From positions 2,790,001 through 2,854,000 of the forward strand of contig NZ_AP028032.1 in NCBI RefSeq assembly GCF_030296935.1: DNA of 64,000 bases, given 5' to 3'. The notes beneath the pieces are model-generated. The model ran no database searches. It was not told the DNA's origin and saw only the letters and a program-made list of their open reading frames with translations. This document shows positions 52,861-60,947 of the stretch, piece after piece; position 1 is the first letter of the stretch, and the number at the start of each line of letters is the position of its first letter. The translations under genes were made by a program, and so were the position numbers. Origin of the DNA: Coprobacter fastidiosus (lineage in GTDB: Bacteria; Bacteroidota; Bacteroidia; Bacteroidales; Coprobacteraceae).

Positions 52861-54828
52861 ATGAAGAATTATCTTTATTCTCTTCGATTTCTGTTTTCAA
52901 TACATATTGCAGGGTTATTGTTGTTATCTCTTTTCCGGCTGATCTTGTTTTTTAGGGGAACAGCTAATCTCGGAGATGAGAGCGGGGAATATCTGTTGCA
53001 GTCCGAAGCTTTTTTAAGAGGATTGTGGTTCGATAATGTCGTTGCTTGTTATATTTTGCTTTTGCCGTTGGCTGTAGCCTCCATTTCTGCATGGTTCGGT
53101 TATTATGGCGCTCGGTTGTATAGAGGCTTAACTATATTTATGGGTATTATGTACGGAATCACTTTTGCTATCAGTGCATCGGACATACCCTATTTCGAAT
53201 ATTTCTTTAAGCATCTCAACGCATCCATATTTAATTGGATGGGATATGGAGAGACTACTTTGAAAATGATGTTCGGTGAACCGGCATACCGTTGGCCGAT
53301 CTTTTTCTTTGTAGTGGCAGTCGCCATATTTTCTGTTTTTTTACGTCGGATGCGTAAACTGACGGTCGCTTCTTTTGAGAAGAATCGTTTCAGATCATGG
53401 AAATCTGTCGGAGGAATCGTCGTTTTAACGGCTTTGACTTTATGGGCTTGTATGTTCGGCATACGAGGACGCATGGGGTATAATCCTATTCGTGTGAGTG
53501 CGGCATATTATTGCAATAATACTTTTTTGAACCAGTTAGGGATAAATCCGACTTTTAATCTGTTGCGTAGTACTTTAGAATCGACAAAAAAAGAGAATAA
53601 GAGCCTGAGGCTTATGAATGAACAAGAAGCGATCGAGAATGTCCGGGAATTTCTTGCTATCGAAGAGTCATTTCCGGATATATCGCCTATTGCCCGGACA
53701 ATAAATGCCGATACGTCATTTGTCCGAAAGAATGTCGTACTGGTATTGATGGAGTCTATGTCCGGAAAGTTCATGGAGCGTTATGGCGATAAACGAGGAT
53801 TGACTCCATTTTTGGATAGTCTTGCCGGACAGGCGACTTGTTTTGACCGTTTTTATTCTGCCGGGACGCATACGAATCACGGATTATATGCTACTTTATA
53901 CGGTTATCCGGCAATGATGAAAAAGAATTTGATGAAAGGCGCTGTTATTCCTTTTTACACGGGATTGCCTCGTATTTTGCAAGAAAATGGATACCGTACG
54001 CTTTTTTTTATGACCCATGAGTCGCAATATGATAATATGAACGGTTTTTTGCGATCGAACGGATATGACGAAATTTATGCGCAAGAAAATTATCCGTCAG
54101 AAAAGGTCGTCAACAGTTTTGGGGTTCAGGATGATTTTTTATATGAATATGCAATTCCTGTTTTGACCGAACGATCGGCCTCTGTACAACCGTTTTTTGC
54201 TACGTTATTGAGTATCAGTAATCATCCTCCTTATATAATTCCTCCGTATTTTAAGCCGCATAGTAAAGAGACAGAAGAACAAATTGTCGAATATGCCGAC
54301 TGGTCTTTGCGTAAATTTATGGATGAGGCATCTCGCCAGCCTTGGTATGAAAATACGATTTTTGTGTTTCTTGCCGATCACGGGAAATTAGTAGGAAGTC
54401 CGAAATCCGATATGCCGCTGACTTATCATCATATACCGTTGATTATATATGAACCGGGACAGTCTCCCTGCAAGTCGGAAGTATTGGGCGGACAAATAGA
54501 TGTCGGTCCTACAATTTTGGGAATGTTGGGTATCTCGTATATAAATAATATGTTCGGGATCGACTTGTTCCGTCAAAACCGTTCTTGTATTCTTTTCACT
54601 TCGGATGATGCTGTCGGCTGTATGGATAGAGATTATTTTTATATATATCGTCCCGGAGACGAACAGGAATGGTTGTTTAAGGTTCAGGACGGAGAGGAGG
54701 GGAGTGCCGTAACAAACGACACGATTCGGAATAAGTTGAGAAATTATGCTTTTTCTGTACTGCAAACAGCGCAGTCTATTATTGATAATGAAGAAACAGG
54801 AAAGTATAAAGGGTATGTTCCGAAATGA
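52861..54828 (+). CDS. LTA synthase/sulfatase-family membrane protein
   Basis: The 655-residue protein has about five N-terminal membrane segments (within residues 1-210) and a C-terminal alkaline-phosphatase-superfamily domain (about 290-640). NVVLVLMESMSGKF holds the first metal site, SAGTHTNHGLYATLYGYPA contains the candidate nucleophile Thr, and FLADHGK gives the final metal ligands. Members transfer phosphoglycerol or phosphoethanolamine to envelope glycans or lipids outside the inner membrane. In a Gram-negative Bacteroidales the product is not lipoteichoic acid, and the real acceptor is unknown. It is a single gene ended by a bidirectional terminator. Confidence 0.88.
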   Translation: MKNYLYSLRFLFSIHIAGLLLLSLFRLILFFRGTANLGDESGEYLLQSEAFLRGLWFDNVVACYILLLPLAVASISAWFGYYGARLYRGLTIFMGIMYGITFAISASDIPYFEYFFKHLNASIFNWMGYGETTLKMMFGEPAYRWPIFFFVVAVAIFSVFLRRMRKLTVASFEKNRFRSWKSVGGIVVLTALTLWACMFGIRGRMGYNPIRVSAAYYCNNTFLNQLGINPTFNLLRSTLESTKKENKSLRLMNEQEAIENVREFLAIEESFPDISPIARTINADTSFVRKNVVLVLMESMSGKFMERYGDKRGLTPFLDSLAGQATCFDRFYSAGTHTNHGLYATLYGYPAMMKKNLMKGAVIPFYTGLPRILQENGYRTLFFMTHESQYDNMNGFLRSNGYDEIYAQENYPSEKVVNSFGVQDDFLYEYAIPVLTERSASVQPFFATLLSISNHPPYIIPPYFKPHSKETEEQIVEYADWSLRKFMDEASRQPWYENTIFVFLADHGKLVGSPKSDMPLTYHHIPLIIYEPGQSPCKSEVLGGQIDVGPTILGMLGISYINNMFGIDLFRQNRSCILFTSDDAVGCMDRDYFYIYRPGDEQEWLFKVQDGEEGSAVTNDTIRNKLRNYAFSVLQTAQSIIDNEETGKYKGYVPK

Positions 54829-54862
54829 TAGAAAGCGGTTATAGTAAAAGTTTTTTATTTCA

Positions 54863-54887
54863 TCGGAAAATCTGGACAGCCTCTTAG
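54863..54887 (-). repeat. Solo left end of the dispersed repeat
   Basis: On the minus strand CTAAGAGGCTGTCCAGATTTTCC resembles the left end of copy B (CCGTCCAGATTTTCCGAT) and begins like TAAGAGCC of copy C. No core follows. Confidence 0.45.
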
Positions 54888-54908
54888 AAGTTTATGCAGA
54901 TACTTATA

Positions 54909-54945
54909 ATTATGCCGACAATGAAGTCTTTATTGCCGGCATAAT
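54909..54945. terminator. Bidirectional terminator
   Basis: ATTATGCCGACAAT and ATTGCCGGCATAAT pair with one bulge around a loop of about 9 bases, between the convergent LTA-synthase-like and receptor genes. Confidence 0.75.
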
Positions 54946-54961
54946 GAGGTCAGAATCTTTT

Positions 54962-57037
54962 TTATAGATTGATCGGAACAAGTATTTTGAATCCGATATT
55001 TCTTCCCATATTGAAAACCCCTTTTCTGCCTGTTATGACATTTGTGTCGGCATATTTCAATCTACTTAGATGATTTTGATAAGCTTTGTTGAATATGTTA
55101 TTTACCATAATATAAAATGAGAAAAGGTTTTTCTTACGATATGTTATGTTTGTACCGGCCGACATATTGAATAAGGTATATGACGGTGTCGGTGTTTCTG
55201 AGTTGTTTACTCTATATACATGGTTTTGTTTGAAATTATAATCCATTTCGACCTCTATATATGTATTATCCAATAGTTTGCTGTTTATATTGATATCATA
55301 GTGCAGGGTCGAAAGCCAGCGTGGTGCAGGAGTAAATGGGAGGAATCTGCTTTCTTCGGGCGAATGTAATTGTACGCTATTTATATAGGAAAAAGAATTC
55401 TCGAAATGTAGATGGCGGACTGGATGTATGATGATGCGAGCCTCACCTCCCATTATGCGTGCGTTGCCCGCAGTATATCGATAAGCGGGAACATCTTCGA
55501 TTTGTATATTTCCCAATTTCTGTATAAAAATGTAATTATCTATGCGGTTGGCAAATAATGAAAGTTGAAAAGACATGCGTTCGAACGAGTAGTCTATTCC
55601 GGCATCGAATTGCCAACTGTATTCGGGCTTAAGTCGTTTGTTCCCGATTTCATAGCGCAAAGTGCCTTCATGTTCCCCATTACTGCCCAGTTCGCTCAGA
55701 TTCGACGCACGATAACCTCGTGATGCGTTAAATCTTATGTCTAACTTTTCCGAGACATTATAAATGCCTCCGATGCTTCCTGTTAAACCGTTGAATGTAC
55801 GGGAAAAAGCAATGAAACGTTCTTTTTCTCCATCCATAAGAGAATGACTATGCAAGTGTCGGATATCGAAACGGAGTCCTCCGGTTAAATGAAGACGTTG
55901 GAACATTGATTTGCTAACAGTTATGAATGCCCCTAAATCAAACAGATCGTATGCCGGAATAAGAAATTCTTCGCCTTTGTTCAGAGACTTTTGATACATG
56001 CCGTTAATACCTGCATTTGTTTTCCATCCATTGTATTCAGGCAAAATATAACGTACATCGTAATTTATGGTATGCAACATAAAATCGAGACCACATTCAT
56101 TTTTACTCTCTTCATATTCTTGCCTGCGATTTTGCTGATAAGCAGCGATAATTTTTAAAGTTCCGGATTTTAATAAAAAGGAATTATCTAATACGGCTTT
56201 ATAGTGACGTACTTGTTGGAACGGAAGTTGCTTGCCGTAATGTTTGCCTCCGCTCGAGCTTTCCAATTCTCCGGTTTCGTTATTACGTTCACCTTCTATT
56301 ATTCCCGGCGTGAGATGATAATAGCTTAATTTCAGTCTGGAATATCCCCAATCCTTATTTAATCCTGACATCCCGGAAAGAACCCGTTCACGAAAACGGG
56401 AATTCGGAACATAACCGTCATACCGGTTTTTGTAATCGTGCGCCATCTTGTCCGAGTATCTCCAATTATATACAAATCCTTTCTTGTTTCCTTCAAAATT
56501 TACGGAATAGTTAAACAGTCCATTATTCGTTTGATACTCGCTAAAGACATTGGCTTTCATTTCTCCCGGAGATAAAATCGGTTTATCATGGAAAATCAAT
56601 ACTCCAGCCATAGCGTCCGAACCGTATATTAGAGAAGCCGGACCTTTCAGTATTTCTACGGAATGTATGTTTTGCGCATCGATTTCGACTCCGTGTTCAT
56701 CTCCCCACTGTTGACCTTCTTGACGGATACCGTCATTTACGACCAGTACTCTGTTATAACCTAATCCTCTAATAACCGGTTTAGATATTCCGCTACCTGT
56801 CGTTATTTGAGATATACCGGGCTGTTTGGCAATAATATCGATGATATTGGTGTATTGGTGTGTCTTTAAAAATTCGGAATTTATAATAGATATCGGAGAC
56901 GGTATTTGTTTGATGTGTGTACTGCCTGTGAGTCCTGTAACAGTGATTTCTTTTAGGTGTACACAACTATCCTGTTCCTCTGCGCGTATGCATAAAATAC
57001 TCCAGAGCAACAAACATGTTATTTTTATTGCTTTCAT
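54962..57037 (-). CDS. TonB-dependent outer-membrane receptor
   Basis: The 691-residue protein has a signal peptide (to about 19). A TonB box-like LKEITVTGL is followed by the plug domain (about 45-150, with PSPISIINSEFL, KPVIRGLGYNRVLVVNDGIRQ and EILKGPASLIYGSDAMAGV). The beta-barrel runs to the C-terminus. There is no SusC-type carboxypeptidase-like extension, so it is of the siderophore/metal/cofactor class. Divergent genes encode a BtuFCD/FepBCD-type importer, and the gene upstream on the same strand encodes a His/Cys-rich small protein. Together they suggest a metal or metal-chelate cargo. No cobalamin-riboswitch-like sequence is seen upstream. Confidence 0.92.
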   Translation of the reverse strand: MKAIKITCLLLWSILCIRAEEQDSCVHLKEITVTGLTGSTHIKQIPSPISIINSEFLKTHQYTNIIDIIAKQPGISQITTGSGISKPVIRGLGYNRVLVVNDGIRQEGQQWGDEHGVEIDAQNIHSVEILKGPASLIYGSDAMAGVLIFHDKPILSPGEMKANVFSEYQTNNGLFNYSVNFEGNKKGFVYNWRYSDKMAHDYKNRYDGYVPNSRFRERVLSGMSGLNKDWGYSRLKLSYYHLTPGIIEGERNNETGELESSSGGKHYGKQLPFQQVRHYKAVLDNSFLLKSGTLKIIAAYQQNRRQEYEESKNECGLDFMLHTINYDVRYILPEYNGWKTNAGINGMYQKSLNKGEEFLIPAYDLFDLGAFITVSKSMFQRLHLTGGLRFDIRHLHSHSLMDGEKERFIAFSRTFNGLTGSIGGIYNVSEKLDIRFNASRGYRASNLSELGSNGEHEGTLRYEIGNKRLKPEYSWQFDAGIDYSFERMSFQLSLFANRIDNYIFIQKLGNIQIEDVPAYRYTAGNARIMGGEARIIIHPVRHLHFENSFSYINSVQLHSPEESRFLPFTPAPRWLSTLHYDININSKLLDNTYIEVEMDYNFKQNHVYRVNNSETPTPSYTLFNMSAGTNITYRKKNLFSFYIMVNNIFNKAYQNHLSRLKYADTNVITGRKGVFNMGRNIGFKILVPINL

Positions 57038-57057
57038 TTTTTTATTCTGTTTTTAAG

Positions 57058-57263
57058 GCTTGTTTAACAGTCACTCTAAGAGCTGGTCTAAATTTTCCAA
57101 CAAAAAAATATTATATCAGGTCATTTTTGTGTTTTCTTTCGGTCTTTTTCCCGTTTTCACTTGTCAGATAACTCGCTATCAACTTCGTAAAGACAGAAAA
57201 ACATCTTTGAAAGAAACACCTAAACCTGACCCGAATAAAATTTATACAGGCTGTTAAACAAGC
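57058..57263. repeat. 13-bp inverted repeat around copy E
   Basis: GCTTGTTTAACAG at 57058-57070 and CTGTTAAACAAGC at 57251-57263 are perfect reverse complements and enclose repeat copy E, overlapping its right end. This could be an older hairpin split by insertion or an extension of the element's own ends. Confidence 0.75.
57077..57256 (+). repeat. Dispersed intergenic repeat, copy E
   Basis: The left end TAAGAGCTGGTCTAAATTTTCC, core CATTTTTGTGTTTTCTTTC, GACAGAAAAACATC, GAAAGAAAC and right end GACCCGAATAAAATTTATAC. It lies in the 254-base gap between the small His/Cys-rich gene and the TonB-dependent receptor gene, both on the minus strand, and may separate an old operon. Confidence 0.8.
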
Positions 57264-57291
57264 TTTGGTGATTAATGCTTTAATAATTATA

Positions 57292-57615
57292 TCAACTGAA
57301 AACAGAATATACAGGAGGAGCTCTGATAGATAGAGAACATATATAGGAATTACGGACTTTAGTTTCAGGTGAAATCCATTCAAAGGAAATAAACGGAAGA
57401 ATAAAGTCTGTTTGTATTCGTTCGGATTCGATGAAAGGAGACAAGAAAAATTGGCAAATACAGCAATTATCCGGATCATGGCTGTGTGGAATATTCGAAT
57501 GGGAGGAAATATCTTCTGTTACATTGTGGAAATGAAGAGCCTTCACAATGTGTACAGGCATTAGTGATGCGATCAAAAGCCATACTAATACGATATGTTT
57601 GCCCCCTCTTGCCAT
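57292..57615 (-). CDS. Small exported His/Cys-rich protein, possible metal binder
   Basis: From the ATG at 57615 the product has 107 residues and a hydrophobic N-terminal signal/anchor (MARGGKHIVLVWLLIASLMP). The mature part holds HFHN and HSHDPDNCCICQF, a dense set of His, Asp and Cys that looks made for metal binding. A longer in-frame start at 57654 adds only a poor N-terminus. Similar short proteins are often found beside TonB-dependent metal receptors in Bacteroidetes (recalled, not checked). It precedes such a receptor here, although repeat copy E separates them. The function is inferred. Confidence 0.7.
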   Translation of the reverse strand: MARGGKHIVLVWLLIASLMPVHIVKALHFHNVTEDISSHSNIPHSHDPDNCCICQFFLSPFIESERIQTDFILPFISFEWISPETKVRNSYICSLSIRAPPVYSVFS

Positions 57616-57660
57616 AGTTATCCTTTGGCTGCGAAGGTAAATATAAAAAGACAAATACAG

Positions 57661-57668
57661 TATATTTG
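57661..57668 (+). promoter_or_regulatory. -7 box of ABC import operon
   Basis: TATATTTG, about 60 bases before the ATG at 57728. The upstream TTTG element at 19 bases is not clear. Confidence 0.5.
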
Positions 57669-57727
57669 TGTCTGTTTTTAGATTATTTCTTCGATTTTAT
57701 GTAAGTTTGGAGATTAAAAATATAAAA

Positions 57728-58855
57728 ATGAGAAATAAAATATTCGGCGGTTTAATTTTAATTTCTTTATTAATTTCCTGTAATAAAAAAGGGAATACCT
57801 CTTCCGGTAATGAGGTCGATACGGCTTCTTATCGGGTGAATTATGCAGAGATGTTCCGTGTGAACCGTTTTCCCGATTATACGGAAGTGCAGGTGCGAGA
57901 TCCTTGGGATACGACTCGCTTGCTTCAAAAATATATATTGATACCGAAAGCTTCTTCTTTACCGGCATCTTTGCCTGAAGGAACAGTCGTACGTACACCT
58001 TTGTCTCGTGTGGCCGTGTATTCATCGGTGCATTGCAGTATGTTGGCGCAATTGGGAAATCTCTCCGATATTGCGGGAGTTTGCGAATCTCGTTATATAA
58101 TTATCCCGGAAATAAAGAAAGGCGTCTCAGAAGGGAAAATTATAGATTTAGGAGAATCGTATGCTCCGGATATAGAAAAAATTATAGATCTGAATCCTGA
58201 AGCGATAATCTCTTCTCCTTTTCAGAATATGGGTTACGGAAAAGTCGAAAAACTGGGTATTCCCATTATAGAGGGTGTTGATTATATGGAAACTACGCCT
58301 TTGGGACGTGCCGAATGGATTCGTTTTTTGGGGTTGTTTTTCGGAAAAGAATCGCTTTCTGATTCGATATTTGAAAAGACGGAAAGGTCATATCTTACTT
58401 TAAAAGAGAAAGTTGAGAACGTCTCTAAGCGCCCTACCGTTGTTTCGGAGATGAAAACTGGTCCTGTTTGGTATGTGCCCGGAGGAAATAGCTATATGGC
58501 ACGTTTTTTTGCCGATGCGGGGGCAGATTATTTTTGGAAGGATGTTCCGCAAACGGGATCTATGTCTCTCTCTTTCGAAGCTGTCTTCGACAAAGCTCAG
58601 CAGGCTGATTTTTGGCTGGTAAAATATAATCGGGATCGGGATATGACATTGGATGATTTGAGAAAAGATTATGCCGCTAATGCTAATTTCAAAGCGTTTA
58701 AAGATAAGAATGTGTGGGGTAGTAATAGTGCGAAAGTGCCTTTTTATGAAGAAGTTCCCTTACATCCTGATTATTTGTTGAGAGATTTTATTTTGATATT
58801 TCATCCGGATTTGTTACCCGGTGATACACTTCGTTATTTTAACTTGTTGAAGTGA
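57728..58855 (+). CDS. ABC importer substrate-binding lipoprotein (BtuF/FepB-like)
   Basis: From the ATG at 57728 the product has 375 residues and a lipoprotein signal with lipobox LISC (C18). The mature protein has the cluster A-2 binding-protein layout: a first lobe with RVAVYSSVHCSMLAQLGNLSDIAGV, then LNPEAIISSPFQNMGYGK, a linking helix and a second lobe with MKTGPVWYVPGGNSYMARFF and DADFWLVKYNRD. Such proteins bind siderophores, haem, corrinoids or metals. The stop TGA overlaps the next ATG by one base (TGATG). It is first in a three-gene importer operon divergent from the TonB-dependent receptor. Confidence 0.9.
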   Translation: MRNKIFGGLILISLLISCNKKGNTSSGNEVDTASYRVNYAEMFRVNRFPDYTEVQVRDPWDTTRLLQKYILIPKASSLPASLPEGTVVRTPLSRVAVYSSVHCSMLAQLGNLSDIAGVCESRYIIIPEIKKGVSEGKIIDLGESYAPDIEKIIDLNPEAIISSPFQNMGYGKVEKLGIPIIEGVDYMETTPLGRAEWIRFLGLFFGKESLSDSIFEKTERSYLTLKEKVENVSKRPTVVSEMKTGPVWYVPGGNSYMARFFADAGADYFWKDVPQTGSMSLSFEAVFDKAQQADFWLVKYNRDRDMTLDDLRKDYAANANFKAFKDKNVWGSNSAKVPFYEEVPLHPDYLLRDFILIFHPDLLPGDTLRYFNLLK

Positions 58856-59883
58856 TGAAGCCTTATTTTTATATCGGAGGATTATTGTTTTTGGCTTTTT
58901 GCCTGTTTATCGGAAATCTGTTTTGGGGATCTGTCTCTATTCCGGCGAGTGCGGTTTGGGATATTTGTTTGGGAAATGAGGTGGAGAAAAGCAGTTGGTC
59001 TTATATCGTATTGCAGTCTCGTTTTCCTCAGGCGGTTACGGCATTTTTTGCCGGAGCGGCTTTGGCAGTTTCAGGTTTGATGTTGCAGACTGCATTCAAT
59101 AATCCGTTGGCCGGACCGTCGATTTTAGGAATCAACTCCGGAGCGAGTTTGGGAGTAGCCTTGGTGATGTTGTTTTTAGGTGGTTCGTTAGGTTCTTTGG
59201 GGTCATTCGCTCTTTCCGGGACGATGGCGGTTTTGGCAGGTGCTTTTATCGGAGCTGTATTAATATTAGGCATTATTATTCTTTTTTCTACGATCGTACG
59301 CAGTAACGTAATGTTGCTTATTGTCGGGATTATGGTTGGATACATAACTTCTTCGGCAATATCTCTGTTGAATTTTTTTGCTACGGCTGAAAATGTTTTT
59401 TCTTATACATTGTGGGGAATGGGAGATTTTTCAGGAATATCGGTGAAGAGATTACCTTTTTTCTGTATTGCCGTTACGGTAGGTCTTGTTTTTTCGTTAT
59501 TGCTGATAAAGCCTTTGAATGCTCTTTTGTTAGGAGAAAGATATGCCGAAAATCTTGGGGTGAATGTCCGTCGTGTCAGGATTGTATTGTTATTAACGAC
59601 CGGATTGTTGACTGCTGTGGTTACGGCATTTTGCGGCCCGGTCTCCTTTATAGGGTTGGCTGTACCCCATATTGCCAGACTTGTTTTGGGATCTTCCAAT
59701 CATAAAATCTTGTTACCGGTAACGATTCTTATCGGTGCTGTAATTGCATTGATTTGCAATTTGTTGTGTGTGCTTCCGGGAGAAGCAGGGATTATTCCTT
59801 TGAATGCAATAACTCCGGTGTTGGGGGCTCCTGTAATTATTTATGTGATTGTAAACCAAAAGAAAATACAATATTTCAATTGA
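58855..59883 (+). CDS. FecCD-family ABC importer permease
   Basis: The 342-residue integral membrane protein has about ten hydrophobic segments. The FecCD family sequences are visible: SRFPQAVTAFFAGAALAVSG, GLMLQTAFNNPLAGPSILGI, LLLGERYAENLGVNVRRVR (the ATPase-coupling region) and CGPVSFIGLAVPHIARLVLG. It acts with the substrate-binding lipoprotein before it and the ATPase after it. Both junctions are TGATG overlaps, showing tight translational coupling. The permease passes iron chelate, haem or corrinoid; the substrate is not decidable here. Confidence 0.93.
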   Translation: MKPYFYIGGLLFLAFCLFIGNLFWGSVSIPASAVWDICLGNEVEKSSWSYIVLQSRFPQAVTAFFAGAALAVSGLMLQTAFNNPLAGPSILGINSGASLGVALVMLFLGGSLGSLGSFALSGTMAVLAGAFIGAVLILGIIILFSTIVRSNVMLLIVGIMVGYITSSAISLLNFFATAENVFSYTLWGMGDFSGISVKRLPFFCIAVTVGLVFSLLLIKPLNALLLGERYAENLGVNVRRVRIVLLLTTGLLTAVVTAFCGPVSFIGLAVPHIARLVLGSSNHKILLPVTILIGAVIALICNLLCVLPGEAGIIPLNAITPVLGAPVIIYVIVNQKKIQYFN

Positions 59884-60902
59884 TGAACAGAGTACCGGTT
59901 ATTGAAGCAGAAAATTTATCGATTGGTTATCGAGACGGGAGTAAAGCACGTCAGGAACTGTATGACAGTTTGACATTTTCTCTTTATCGGGGAGAACTTA
60001 CTTGCCTGTTGGGAACTAACGGAGCCGGGAAATCGACACTGTTGCGAACATTAGGCGCTTCGCAACCGGCATTGTCTGGGACATTGTTTTTAGAGGGAAG
60101 ATCATTATATGATTATTCGGCAACTGAAATTTCCCGAAGAATAGGTCTGGTGTTGACTGATCGTTCTTTGGCGGGAGGACTCCGAGTCAGGGAACTGGTA
60201 GCTTTGGGTCGTTATCCTTATACCGGTTTTTTCGGACGGCTAAACCGCTCGGATGAAAAAATCGTGGAGTATTCTCTCGATCGGGTAGGCATTAAACATA
60301 AGGCATCGGATTATTTTTCGGAACTTTCTGACGGTGAACGACAAAAAGTGATGATTGCTAAGGCCTTGGCTCAAGAGTGTCCTGTCGTACTGTTAGATGA
60401 GCCTACGGCTTTTTTGGATGTTCCGAGTCGTATAGAGATTATATCTTTATTGCGTGAACTTGCTACTGCCGAAAAAAAGACAATTCTCTTCTCGACACAT
60501 GATATGGAACAGGCATTGTTATTGAGCGATCGCTTGTGGCTTTTGTCCCGTCAGAACGGATTGCAATGCGGTGTTACGGAAGATATGGTTCTATCCGGAG
60601 CAGTCGGTGACCTTTTTTCTCACTCGTCCGTAAATTTTGATGTCTCTACCGGGAGTTTTTTCCCACGATACGAGTTAAACAAGAGAGCTGCAATTTCAGT
60701 TCCGGATAATATGGCTTTTTGGGTTCGTAACTGTCTGATGAGGGCGGGATATGAATGTTTGCCTGCGGGAACTCCCGGTACTGATGTTTCTCTTTTTTTC
60801 GTATCTCCTGAGAAGATCAGGCTGATGTATAAAGGAGGAGAGGAACTATCGCTGTCTTCATTTGCTGCTTTGAAGACAGCGCTCGGTGATCTTTCAGTTT
60901 GA
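59883..60902 (+). CDS. FepC/BtuD-like ABC importer ATPase
   Basis: The 339-residue ATPase starts MNRVPVIEAENLSIGY; upstream in-frame sequence overlaps the permease and is rejected. Walker A is GTNGAGKST (about 44-52), the Q-loop region is LVLTDRSLAGGLRV, the signature is LSDGERQKV (about 153) and Walker B is CPVVLLDEPTAFLD. The first 250 residues are the usual FepC size. A C-terminal extension of about 85 residues (AFWVRNCLMRAGYECLPAG) has no match I know and may be regulatory. It is the third gene of the importer operon. Confidence 0.92.
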   Translation: MNRVPVIEAENLSIGYRDGSKARQELYDSLTFSLYRGELTCLLGTNGAGKSTLLRTLGASQPALSGTLFLEGRSLYDYSATEISRRIGLVLTDRSLAGGLRVRELVALGRYPYTGFFGRLNRSDEKIVEYSLDRVGIKHKASDYFSELSDGERQKVMIAKALAQECPVVLLDEPTAFLDVPSRIEIISLLRELATAEKKTILFSTHDMEQALLLSDRLWLLSRQNGLQCGVTEDMVLSGAVGDLFSHSSVNFDVSTGSFFPRYELNKRAAISVPDNMAFWVRNCLMRAGYECLPAGTPGTDVSLFFVSPEKIRLMYKGGEELSLSSFAALKTALGDLSV

Positions 60903-60947
60903 AAATTTTATTCGAAATACACTTTAAAGCGGTAGATCGAAAGCCTT

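Noticed and set aside
57111-57479. Minus-strand frame across repeat copy E
   Set aside because: It joins repeat sequence to an alternative frame of the His/Cys-rich gene; the other copies do not keep this frame open.
57038-57728. Cobalamin riboswitch upstream of the receptor or ABC operon
   Set aside because: No B12-box-like sequence (GCCACTG) or long structured leader is visible; the space is taken by a repeat and short promoters.
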